Assembly: GCA_019750255.1 (NCBI GenBank)
Contig: JAIEOU010000007.1
Coordinates: 1 to 57,280, forward strand
Source: Patescibacteria group bacterium
Lineage (GTDB): Bacteria; Patescibacteriota; Minisyncoccia; Phycocordibacterales; UBA918
Reading direction: 5' to 3'
Length of the DNA: 57,280 nucleotides
The position numbers were made by a program, and so were the translations under genes. The first letter of the stretch is position 1. Every line of letters begins with the position of its first letter. Shown here in pieces: positions 8,302 through 16,224 of the stretch. The notes beneath the pieces were generated by a model that was not told where the DNA came from, searched no databases, and saw nothing but the letters and a program-made list of their open reading frames with translations.

Positions 8302-8412
8302 CTCCTTATGCAATCGCTTGAGCAGATTCGACCTTCAAGGGGAGAATCTGCTCGTAGCGACTTGCTAAGCAGAGTTCTTTGCCTGTTTTGCTTCCTGAAA
8401 ACCGAGTCGGCA

Positions 8413-10125
8413 CTACATCCCTTCTTGCTTCTCCTTAATACCAAGATACTCCGGACGCTCCACCTCCATCCACTTCACCACATCACCCATAATCCGAGTG
8501 GCCCCGAGCATGTTGCTGCGCGGCGCCCGATCCATCATCATAATAAAAGCATACTGTGGCTTCTCATACGGAAAGAAACCGGCCGCCCACGAGTTTACGT
8601 ACGCGTTCCCTGCCCCTACTTCAGCCGTACCCGACTTTGCCGCAATCGCGACCAGCGGCCGGTCGAGCGAACGAGCGGTTCCGCCTGGATAATTTGTTGT
8701 CATGCGCATACCCTCATGAATGACGCGCAATTTGGCCAGGTCCATATCAATAGTTTTTGTCTCTCCTTGGGCCCCCTTCACAACATGAGGAGTCACGAGC
8801 GTGCCGCCCGAAGCTAAGGCCCCGTAGGCCCGCAACATCTGGAGTGGTGTCGTGAGGAAACCAAACTGACCAATTGCAGTGAAGTACGTATCACCGAGTC
8901 TCCAGTCATCGTCAAATTCTTTTCTCTTCCATGCCGGATCAGGGACTACCCCCACCTGCTCTTCTCCGAGAATCATTCCGGTACTACTCCCTAAGCCAAA
9001 GCGACGATAGTAATCAGCCATTTTGGTGATACCAAGTCCTCGTTGCTCGCCAAATCCACCTCCCACAATGTAGAAATAAACATTTGAGGAGTAGGCGATA
9101 GCTTCCCGCATATCCATAATCCCGTGAGCACGCCAGTCAGTAAAGCGGGACGGGTTCTGTGGATTATAAGGATTGGGAACCACAATTTCACCAGTACTTA
9201 CAAATTGCTTTTCCGGCGTGACTATTCCTTCAGCCAGCGCCGCATACGCTACAAATGGCTTCACAATCGATCCGGGAATATACACTCCCCCGACCACTTT
9301 ATTTAGAAACGGCAGACGAGTGTCCTTGTTGTACGACTCGATAGTACCAGTATCATCACCGTCGGCCATGATTTCCGGATCGTACGAAGGGAAACTGGTG
9401 AGCGCGAGGATTTCTCCCGTATGAATATCCATGATCGCTCCAGCCCCACTACGAAAACCGGCAGACGCACTGCTTGTGGCGATGATCTGATACATAGCCT
9501 CCGAAAGACCGGCATCAATTGAAAGTGTGAGAGGTTGGCCGGGCACGGCTGCTTCGATCGAATGTTCCGAAACAATTTCACCAAGAGCATCAACAGAAAT
9601 AATTTTTTTGCCGTTTTGCCCTTTTAAAATCGTGTCATAGGCGGATTCCGAACCACTAATGCCCTCGTATTCGGTTCGGTAGAAAAAACCCTTCTTATCC
9701 CGCTGTGGGTAGCTCACGTACCCAAGCACGTGCCCCATCCCCAAAGCGTCAGTATAAGCGCGGATCGGAAAGTCATAGAGACCTTTTTCATCAAGCTCGT
9801 TCCGGGCTACCATTTCGCCGCGACGATCATAAATTACTCCGCGTTCAGCAATAATTGCAGTCTGCGAAACACTATTATTATCCGCAATCGCGCTAAAATC
9901 GTCGCCGCGCACTACCTGAAGTGTATACACCTTACTCAGGAAAAGACCGGCCACAATCATAAAGGCAAAACCCACCAGCGAAAGGCTGCGTCGGGTTATG
10001 GGCAGCTCCCGCTTACCCTCAAGACGCATCTGGTCAAACGCCGGAATGTTGGATGAGTCGAGAAAAATTTCATCCACTTCAACGGGACGCACTTTTCGGG
10101 CACGAGACAAGAAAGGTAATTTCAT
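8413..10125 (-). CDS. mrdA: Elongation transpeptidase PBP2
   Basis: Class B penicillin-binding protein for side-wall synthesis. It has one membrane anchor (about residues 47-66), a dimerisation domain, and a transpeptidase domain with SIVK (Ser near residue 285), SSN, and KSGT near residue 496. It is 570 residues from MKLPFLSRARK. The frame is open upstream, but the ATG at 10125 overlaps the mreD-like stop as ATGA, so the longer version is rejected. Its place after mreB-mreC-mreD assigns it to the elongasome. No rodA is visible in the window. Confidence 0.92.
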   Translation of the reverse strand: MKLPFLSRARKVRPVEVDEIFLDSSNIPAFDQMRLEGKRELPITRRSLSLVGFAFMIVAGLFLSKVYTLQVVRGDDFSAIADNNSVSQTAIIAERGVIYDRRGEMVARNELDEKGLYDFPIRAYTDALGMGHVLGYVSYPQRDKKGFFYRTEYEGISGSESAYDTILKGQNGKKIISVDALGEIVSEHSIEAAVPGQPLTLSIDAGLSEAMYQIIATSSASAGFRSGAGAIMDIHTGEILALTSFPSYDPEIMADGDDTGTIESYNKDTRLPFLNKVVGGVYIPGSIVKPFVAYAALAEGIVTPEKQFVSTGEIVVPNPYNPQNPSRFTDWRAHGIMDMREAIAYSSNVYFYIVGGGFGEQRGLGITKMADYYRRFGLGSSTGMILGEEQVGVVPDPAWKRKEFDDDWRLGDTYFTAIGQFGFLTTPLQMLRAYGALASGGTLVTPHVVKGAQGETKTIDMDLAKLRVIHEGMRMTTNYPGGTARSLDRPLVAIAAKSGTAEVGAGNAYVNSWAAGFFPYEKPQYAFIMMMDRAPRSNMLGATRIMGDVVKWMEVERPEYLGIKEKQEGM

Positions 10126-10376
10126 ATAACCATTTCGGGTGTCCTCAAGCGCGGCCGAATAAACATCATCAGTAGCACTATCACCACCACACACAATGTC
10201 AGCCACGGTACCCGAGAGAACACCCCGTAAAAGGCATCTATAAGGACCGCTACGGCAATGAGCTCGTAACCAGTGTACCGAGTTGTATATGGGATAGTCA
10301 TGAGCGCCACAGCCCACCACGGGAAGAAGAGCGCACCCATAATTATTAACGCAAGTGATAACAGACGGACTATCAT
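10122..10376 (-). CDS. MreD-like short membrane protein
   Basis: An 84-residue, almost wholly hydrophobic protein with two to three membrane helices, ending in a basic tail (RPRLRTPEMVI). MreD is normally about 160 residues, so this is roughly half length. Its position between mreC and mrdA, with ATGA overlaps on both sides, makes a reduced MreD the best guess. Its sequence alone would not prove this. Confidence 0.6.
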   Translation of the reverse strand: MIVRLLSLALIIMGALFFPWWAVALMTIPYTTRYTGYELIAVAVLIDAFYGVFSRVPWLTLCVVVIVLLMMFIRPRLRTPEMVI

Positions 10377-11332
10377 AATGGTGTAAGCTCCGACTCAGGA
10401 AGCACATCAGTCGAGGTAGGGGTTGAGCTGGGGACTAGGAACTCCGCCACTGCTGGGATGTAGAAATATGAAGCGAGCAAGGCTTGAGTGGATGAAGCAA
10501 TAACCTCGGCCGCAGGAGGCGCGTCGGGTTTTTCACCGACCGTTACGTAGCGCAAAGACTGGATCGCTTCGGGCAATGTGACATAGGCATATTGTTCGGG
10601 TTGTGTCGAAGCATTCTCTACGTGACTGACCTGCCCGTACACGCCGGCATCATATGCCAACATGACCACCAAATCGCCAGGCATTACGCGTATACCTTGG
10701 GCAAACCGAACGCGTGAGACCCCACTACCCTGCCCCTCCATAGTAGCTACGAGCTTAGCTGCCGGAATATACACGGTCGACTGGAACCCTGCGGTGGTAA
10801 CCAACTCAACAAACGCATGGCGTGCACTTGTCTCCACCACACTACCAATAACCACATCACGGCCGGCAAACACCGGAGATCCAACAACCACCCCATCATC
10901 CGCTCCCTTATCAATCTGTATCAAGTCGTAAGCGAGCCACGGCGGCCGGGCCACCACCCGAGACAGCAGCCGTTTACTGGGCAATCCTTCCCCATACACA
11001 CTTCGAAGTGCAATGTTTTCTTCGGTAAGTCGATTGATGGTTAAAGTATGAGCCGTGCTGGAGTCAATCTGCGCACGTAATTCCTCAATCTCAGCCCGAA
11101 GCGCACTACGCTCTCTCAGATATGTCGGTATCATCCCTGGTGACTCGCGCACCCAGGACGCCACCCGAACAAACGGTGCCATAGCGATATCACTCACCAC
11201 TCCCATGAGTGTGGGTAATAAAAAACCGGCCGCAAGGACAAGGCCGAGAAAAATAAGCGTAAGCCGATGCCGCCGCTCACTGAAGAAGCTGCGGCGAGAG
11301 CTCGCCTTCGTTGTCGATGAGAACTTCTTCAT
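10373..11332 (-). CDS. mreC: Rod-shape-determining protein MreC
   Basis: Periplasmic scaffold linking MreB to the wall-synthesis enzymes. It has an N-terminal basic segment, one transmembrane helix (about residues 24-42), a coiled coil (about residues 65-105, RAEIEELRAQI), and two beta-barrel regions containing DKGADDGVVVGSPV and the later GDLVV motif, as in MreC. The ATG at 11332 lies inside mreB (56-bp overlap); an upstream in-frame start exists but would run deeper into mreB. The next Met would remove the membrane helix. Confidence 0.87.
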   Translation of the reverse strand: MKKFSSTTKASSRRSFFSERRHRLTLIFLGLVLAAGFLLPTLMGVVSDIAMAPFVRVASWVRESPGMIPTYLRERSALRAEIEELRAQIDSSTAHTLTINRLTEENIALRSVYGEGLPSKRLLSRVVARPPWLAYDLIQIDKGADDGVVVGSPVFAGRDVVIGSVVETSARHAFVELVTTAGFQSTVYIPAAKLVATMEGQGSGVSRVRFAQGIRVMPGDLVVMLAYDAGVYGQVSHVENASTQPEQYAYVTLPEAIQSLRYVTVGEKPDAPPAAEVIASSTQALLASYFYIPAVAEFLVPSSTPTSTDVLPESELTPL

Positions 11333-12353
11333 ATTGATCAAGATTCTCGATAATGATACCAGCTCCTCGGACAACTGCACGAAGTGGGTCTGGTACCACC
11401 ACCACCGATACCTGAAGCGCTTCTTCAAGCACCCCAGCGAGGCCCGGAATCAGGGCTCCGCCTCCAGATAGATAAATACCTCGCTGCATGACGTCGGCAA
11501 GAACCTCGGGCGGGGTTTGTTCGAGAACGACCCGACAAGACTCAACAATCGTGTCGAGATGGCCCGCGATGGCGTCACGCACGTCATTTTCCGTGATAAC
11601 CACCTCTCGAGGAAGACCGCTCATAACATCACGGCCGCGCACCACCATGTCTTTAACGCCATCACTTTGCGTCACTGCCGCTAGAGCTATTTTTGCGTCT
11701 TCGGCCGTTTTTTCGCCCACATGCACTTTAAATTGGTCACGAATATAACTCACAATCGATGCATTAAGGTGATCGCCAGCCGTGCGCAGGTTCTTAGAAA
11801 CAACAATGCCATTGAGGGAAATCACCGCGATATCAGTAGTACCGCCACCAATGTCAATGATCATATTACCGACTGCCTTACCGACCGGCAGCTTAGCACC
11901 AATGGCTGCAGCCATTGGTTCTTCAACGAGGAACACATCACGTGCGCCAGCGTTCTTCGCAGCATCCCGGGCCGCTCGCATTTCTACGTTAGTAATTCCT
12001 GTTGGCACAGCGATGAGCATACGGGGTGCCACGAGCATCCTAACCGTACTACGCACCTTACCAATCAGGTAACCAAGCATTTCTTCAGTGACCTCAAAGT
12101 CAGAGATAACCCCATCGACAAGCGGTCGCACCACCTCGATATGAGTCGGTGTACGACCCTGCATCACCTTGGCATCATTTCCAACTGCAACCAACTGCCC
12201 CGTCTTTTTATTAATCGCTACAATTGTCGGTTCATTGAGAACAATCCCCTTACCCTTTACATACACGAGCGTGTTGGCAGTACCGAGGTCAATCGCTAGA
12301 TCAGTTGAGACAAGTCCGAGAAGATTATTGATGTGCTTTGAAAGGGCGCTCAT
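11277..12353 (-). CDS. mreB: Actin-like shape protein MreB
   Basis: Bacterial actin that positions the elongation machinery. It shows the actin-fold nucleotide motifs AIDLGTANTLVYVKGKG near residues 20-36, DIGGGTTDIAV near 168-178, and SGGGALIPGL near 296-305. At 358 residues it is slightly long, the extra tail overlapping the start of mreC. It heads mreB-mreC-mreD-mrdA and follows a structured leader at 12376-12471. A divergent paralogue is encoded at 25108-26121. Confidence 0.95.
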   Translation of the reverse strand: MSALSKHINNLLGLVSTDLAIDLGTANTLVYVKGKGIVLNEPTIVAINKKTGQLVAVGNDAKVMQGRTPTHIEVVRPLVDGVISDFEVTEEMLGYLIGKVRSTVRMLVAPRMLIAVPTGITNVEMRAARDAAKNAGARDVFLVEEPMAAAIGAKLPVGKAVGNMIIDIGGGTTDIAVISLNGIVVSKNLRTAGDHLNASIVSYIRDQFKVHVGEKTAEDAKIALAAVTQSDGVKDMVVRGRDVMSGLPREVVITENDVRDAIAGHLDTIVESCRVVLEQTPPEVLADVMQRGIYLSGGGALIPGLAGVLEEALQVSVVVVPDPLRAVVRGAGIIIENLDQYEEVLIDNEGELSPQLLQ

Positions 12354-12375
12354 ACAATAAGTTCATAAGCGGGAC

Positions 12376-12471
12376 AAAAACACACAGCCGCAAGGCGCGA
12401 TTGAGGGAGCATGGGAGACGTATTTTTTATACGATGATCATGCGAGCGAGTGAAGCAACAAAGCGGCTGTG
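12376..12471 (-). terminator. Long structured terminator / leader between proS and mreB
   Basis: A closing stem CACAGCCGC/GCGGCTGTG (12383-12391 with 12463-12471) encloses nested stems GCATG/CATGC (12409-12413, 12439-12443) and CGTAT/ATACG (12419-12433). On the minus strand it ends in a T5 run 23 bp before the mreB ATG. It can terminate proS transcripts. With about 70 bases inside the closing stem it is larger than a simple terminator and could act as an attenuating leader for mreBCD. Confidence 0.6.
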
Positions 12472-12499
12472 AGAATTTCGTCATGCGGAGGGCATTGTA

Positions 12500-13765
12500 C
12501 TACGTGTTGGGGTCGTTATCAAAATCAGCATAAAGTTCTTCTTCTGTCAGACGGCGGACTTCACCCGTCGCACGTGTTACAACCTCAAAAGTGCCCTCCT
12601 CGCGCCCTTTTCGGCTCGCCACAACTCGGTACGGCATACCCATGAGGTCACTATCAGCGAACTTCTCGCCCGGGCGAGCATCACGATCATCAAACAAGGT
12701 CTCAATACCGTGCTCGATAAGATTCTGGTAGATACCATTTACCCAATCACGCACCACTTCATCTTCGAGGTTTAAACCGACCAGGTGTACCGTAAACGGA
12801 GCCACACTTTTTGGCCACACAATACCCTTATCATCAGCAAACTTTTCTACCAGTACGCCCATGAGACGCGTCACACCGATACCATACGAACCCATAAACG
12901 GCGCCACAGTTTCACCCACTTCATTTTTATAAGCCAAGCCTAAGTCGGTTGCTTTTTGTTGACCAAAATTAAAGATATTTCCCACTTCGGCCGTCTTCAC
13001 CATCTCAAGCTCGTCTTTAGTGACCCCGAGCGACGAAAGCGTCTCCTCATTTAAAACCTCTTCGTTTATCGCAATTCCCTTTTCACGATTGATATAAATG
13101 ACATCCTCACCCGCCTCACAAATAGTTTGGAATTCGTGACTAAACTTGGTAAACGCACCGCCAGCTGCAAAGGTAACGAAAGTGTCATCACCAACCCCGA
13201 CCCGCCTAAACACATTCATGTAGGCTGGTTTCGTTGCTTCATAGTACGCCACATGGGACGCTTCGTCGGCAGCAAAAGAATACATATCCTTCATCACAAA
13301 CTCACGCCCACGCATAATGCCACTTTTTGCGCGAGTCTCGTTACGAAGTTTAGTCTGAAATTGATATACCGAAATCGGTAAATCTTTGTAACTTGAGAGG
13401 TGCCCCTTGAGCATTTCCCCAATCGGCTCTTCATGACTCCAACCAAACCCAACTTCACCACCCGCTTTCAGTTCGGACTTAAACCATACATCTACCATCT
13501 CATCACTCCAGCGATCCGTACGTTCCCACAACTCTTTACGTTGGAGCGAAGTCATAATCAATTCTTGGCTCGCAATGGCGTTCATTTCTTCACGCACAAT
13601 CTGCTTAATTTTTTCAACCACGCAGAAACCGAGCGGTAGATAGGCATAGACGCCAGCCATTTCCTTATGAATATAGCCGGCTCGAATGAGAAGCTGGGCA
13701 TTCTTAGCCACCTCGTCTGCTGGTGCCTCTTTTCGGGTCTTAGTAAATAGTTGTGATTGTCGCAT
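12500..13765 (-). CDS. proS: Prolyl-tRNA synthetase, short form without editing domain
   Basis: Class II synthetase charging tRNA-Pro. The N terminus MRQSQLFTKTRKEAP and class II motif 2 (LRNETRAKSGIMRGREF) are typical of bacterial ProRS, as are the GIGVTRLMGVLVE motif 3 segment and IVWPKSVAPFTVHLV of the anticodon-binding domain. At 421 residues it lacks the roughly 180-residue INS editing insertion of the E. coli type, so mischarged Ala-tRNA-Pro would need another editor. The start at 13765 is chosen because the family begins MRxSxLF; the upstream extension has no matching features. Confidence 0.92.
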   Translation of the reverse strand: MRQSQLFTKTRKEAPADEVAKNAQLLIRAGYIHKEMAGVYAYLPLGFCVVEKIKQIVREEMNAIASQELIMTSLQRKELWERTDRWSDEMVDVWFKSELKAGGEVGFGWSHEEPIGEMLKGHLSSYKDLPISVYQFQTKLRNETRAKSGIMRGREFVMKDMYSFAADEASHVAYYEATKPAYMNVFRRVGVGDDTFVTFAAGGAFTKFSHEFQTICEAGEDVIYINREKGIAINEEVLNEETLSSLGVTKDELEMVKTAEVGNIFNFGQQKATDLGLAYKNEVGETVAPFMGSYGIGVTRLMGVLVEKFADDKGIVWPKSVAPFTVHLVGLNLEDEVVRDWVNGIYQNLIEHGIETLFDDRDARPGEKFADSDLMGMPYRVVASRKGREEGTFEVVTRATGEVRRLTEEELYADFDNDPNT

Positions 13766-13810
13766 ATGGACACATTGTATAGGAAATGGGTCATTTTTCA
13801 CAATAAACAA

Positions 13811-13836
13811 GCCCCTGGAAAGATAATCCAGAGGCC
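13811..13836 (-). terminator. Possible terminator after rseP
   Basis: An imperfect stem CCTCTGGA/TCCAGGGG followed on the minus strand by the T-rich sequence CTTGTTTATTG. It lies between the rseP stop and the proS start. Modest strength. Confidence 0.4.
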
Positions 13837-13870
13837 AGTAAACAATACTATGTCGAGTTTCAGTCAAGGC

Positions 13871-14977
13871 CTACAACAACCGCATGATGTCACCGTAGGT
13901 GACGAGCACCATAAGAGCCATAAGAAGAATGAATCCGGCAGCATTGAGCCGGTGGGTCCAAGCAGCGTTGGCGGGGCGTCGAAATACGACTTCACCGAGA
14001 AGCATGAGAAGTCGCCCCCCATCAAGCGCTGGAAACGGTAAGAGGTTAATGATGGCTAGATTAAGCGAAATGATAGCCACAAACGCAAACAGTGACGTAA
14101 GTCCAAAGGCTGCAGCATCACTCACCATACCCGCAATACCGATCGGGCCGGCTACCTGCGAAAGATCAGCCTCACCAACGACCGCATTTCCAATCAACAT
14201 GGCGAGGCCGGCGGTAATAGCGGTGAGTCCCTCCCACGTTGCGGTCGCTGCACTGCCGAGGGCAGCTATAAACGACTGTTTTTCATTGGCGACGAGCGAG
14301 AGCGCGAGGCCAACCGCCTTCCGCTGCGTATCACTCTCAATCAAACCAGCCACGGGAGTCACGGTTTTTGTTTGTTCGGTGTCACCGGAGAGGACCGTGA
14401 TTGAAATAGCTTCTTCGGGACGCTCGGTAACAAACGCGCTAAAGGCCGCCGGTGTCAGGGTGTCGAGCGTGGATTCTCCGGCCTCAACCCGAGTAATACG
14501 TGAGCCCGGGGTAATATCAGTGCCAAGCGGACTACCCGGGAGCACGCTTACGATATACAGCTCGGCATTATCGGGAATCGGAGCACCCTCCTCTACCGCC
14601 ACTGGTACACCCATCATAAACACGGCTACATAAAGGAAATATGCCAACACTACATTCATAAAGACACCGGCAACCAACACGAGCGCCTGCGCCCATTTCG
14701 GCCTGGCCCACATAGCGCGATCGTGATCAGGATCTTGCTCCTCCCCTTCACCATGAACCAGGGCCTCACCGTAAATGCGCACAAATCCACCCAAAGGAAG
14801 TGCGTTCAGTGTATATTCGGTCTCACCCTTCTTAAAACCAAATAAACGCGGCGGAAAGCCAATGCCGAATTCGTCCACCCGCATGCCGGTTTTTTTAGCG
14901 ACAATGTAGTGTCCCCACTCATGCACGAGCACAAGGACAAATAAGACAGCAAGAAAGAGGACAATAGTAGTAATCAT
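13871..14977 (-). CDS. rseP: Site-2 membrane metalloprotease RseP
   Basis: Intramembrane zinc protease (M50 family) that cleaves transmembrane helices of regulatory or signal-peptide substrates. The first helix carries HEWGH at residues 19-23 (zinc ligands and catalytic Glu). A PDZ-like domain fills the middle, and the C-terminal helix carries NLLPFPALDGGRL, supplying the third ligand. The length is 368 residues. It overlaps the frr stop by 4 bp, a common CPR pairing. No anti-sigma factor substrate is visible nearby, so the substrate is unknown. Confidence 0.92.
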   Translation of the reverse strand: MITTIVLFLAVLFVLVLVHEWGHYIVAKKTGMRVDEFGIGFPPRLFGFKKGETEYTLNALPLGGFVRIYGEALVHGEGEEQDPDHDRAMWARPKWAQALVLVAGVFMNVVLAYFLYVAVFMMGVPVAVEEGAPIPDNAELYIVSVLPGSPLGTDITPGSRITRVEAGESTLDTLTPAAFSAFVTERPEEAISITVLSGDTEQTKTVTPVAGLIESDTQRKAVGLALSLVANEKQSFIAALGSAATATWEGLTAITAGLAMLIGNAVVGEADLSQVAGPIGIAGMVSDAAAFGLTSLFAFVAIISLNLAIINLLPFPALDGGRLLMLLGEVVFRRPANAAWTHRLNAAGFILLMALMVLVTYGDIMRLL

Positions 14978-15513
14978 TGATCAAGTTCTGATTCCTTGTG
15001 CTCATAAAGAGCCTCAAGCTTTCGATTAACGTCTTCTGTTTGCTTTTGAATAGTTTCTTTTTCAGAAAATTTTTCGTCTTCACTAATATCACCATCTTTA
15101 AAACGCTTTTCCATATCTTTCTGAGCATCATCACGCGCTGCCCGCACCGCAATGCGCGCATCTTCGAGCTTACTTTTCGCAATTTTTTTTAATTGGACGC
15201 GACGCTCACTCGTGAGCTCAGGAAACATAACTCGCACCCCAGCCGAATCTGTCATCACCGACACACCCAAATCAGCCTCGCGGAGTGCTCGCTCAATTGC
15301 CGCAATCTGGGAAGTATCCCAAGGAGCAATTCGGATGGTGCGGGCGTCTTCCACCCCCACGGAACCCACTTGGTTAAGTGGCAACATACTGCCATAACTT
15401 TCTACACGCACACCATCAATGAGCGCTGGAGTTGCCCTTCCGGTACGAATACCAGCAAACTCCTTTTCCAGCCAAACAATAATTTCCTTTACGCGGTCGT
15501 GATGTGTGTCCAT
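14974..15513 (-). CDS. frr: Ribosome recycling factor
   Basis: Splits post-termination ribosomes together with EF-G. The 179-residue length is standard, with conserved RTGRATPALIDGVRVESYG near residues 22-40, LNQVGSV, and the C-terminal three-helix-bundle segment GDISEDEKFSEKETIQK. It overlaps rseP by 4 bp. Confidence 0.96.
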   Translation of the reverse strand: MDTHHDRVKEIIVWLEKEFAGIRTGRATPALIDGVRVESYGSMLPLNQVGSVGVEDARTIRIAPWDTSQIAAIERALREADLGVSVMTDSAGVRVMFPELTSERRVQLKKIAKSKLEDARIAVRAARDDAQKDMEKRFKDGDISEDEKFSEKETIQKQTEDVNRKLEALYEHKESELDQ

Positions 15514-15573
15514 GATTATGAATATGGCGTTACTGGTATAAAATATTTTTCAATCTCTTTGGTATGTTCTATT

Positions 15574-16215
15574 TTAGCGCGCTTTTGTTGCTGAGGAAAC
15601 ATGCGCCATGGTCAGAGCAACCTCTTCCAGCAACATTTTGTTACTGGCACCTCGCGTCCCAATCGTAGTCAGGGCAAAATACAAACGCTGGGCCGAGCTT
15701 TGTGGAATAGTAACCATGTGCGGAGCAATGAAAGCCAAAGCCCCTTGCTTAATTGCTTCTATCCAGACCTGATCCTTGTCCTTTGTCCGCTTTTCAATTT
15801 CACCGAGCTGCCCGGCAATCGGGAGCCGTTGCCAGGCCGCAAACACCTCCCCAACATCATTACTAACATTACTACTGCCACCCACCACTGACAACCGTGA
15901 CAAAACCGTCGGCAGCAAAGCCGCTCCGGCCGCAAAAAAACAGTGAAACGAAACACCCCGTGGAGGCTCTTCAAGAACCTTCAGAAGGGCATTTTGCGCT
16001 TCCACCGTGAGCGAGGTTGCATCCAGAACAAACAACCGTTCGCGACCTACCGGGTCAGTATGTTGCACCTCAAGAGCCAGTGCGCGACTATCATCAATTC
16101 CCCACGCACTTCTCAGAAACAGAGTCACTACACCATGAGCGCGAAGTGCCTCAATAAGTACGTGCTTAGCTTCGGGTGAACGCTCTTGATATAAGAACGC
16201 ATGATGGTTGTGCAT
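15574..16215 (-). CDS. DNA polymerase III delta'-like clamp-loader subunit
   Basis: A 213-residue protein with the HolB/RuvB-type fragment LFVLDATSLTVEAQNALLKVLEEPP near residues 82-106, where the sensor helix EAQNALLKVLEEPP is diagnostic of clamp-loader delta' subunits. The usual N-terminal Walker A loop is missing, as in delta' proteins that do not hydrolyse ATP, and the C-terminal collar domain is reduced. The nearby order (frr, rseP) is compatible with a conserved CPR block. Confidence 0.75.
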   Translation of the reverse strand: MHNHHAFLYQERSPEAKHVLIEALRAHGVVTLFLRSAWGIDDSRALALEVQHTDPVGRERLFVLDATSLTVEAQNALLKVLEEPPRGVSFHCFFAAGAALLPTVLSRLSVVGGSSNVSNDVGEVFAAWQRLPIAGQLGEIEKRTKDKDQVWIEAIKQGALAFIAPHMVTIPQSSAQRLYFALTTIGTRGASNKMLLEEVALTMAHVSSATKAR

Positions 16216-16224
16216 AGGAGCCGA

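Larger units (their letters stand above)
7931..8403. repeat. 187-bp direct tandem repeat, two full copies plus a partial third
   Basis: Units begin at 7931, 8118 and 8305. The first two (7931-8117, 8118-8304) appear identical base for base. The third diverges after about 70 bases and ends near 8403, ten bases from the mrdA stop. Each full unit holds one H1 hairpin on the plus strand and one complete H2-H1 module on the minus strand. The repeated open frames beginning MQSLEQIRP are a by-product of the repeat and are not called as genes. The stretch 7867-8412 has no other content I can support. Confidence 0.9.

Noticed and set aside
7928..8321. Repeated open frames of about 66 codons beginning MQSLEQIRP in the 187-bp tandem units
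   Set aside because: They exist because the DNA unit is repeated; they cross hairpin arms, lack ribosome-binding sites and have no protein-like pattern.
7931..8403. Possible CRISPR array
   Set aside because: The repeat unit is 187 bp with no unique spacers and no cas genes nearby; it is a plain tandem duplication.
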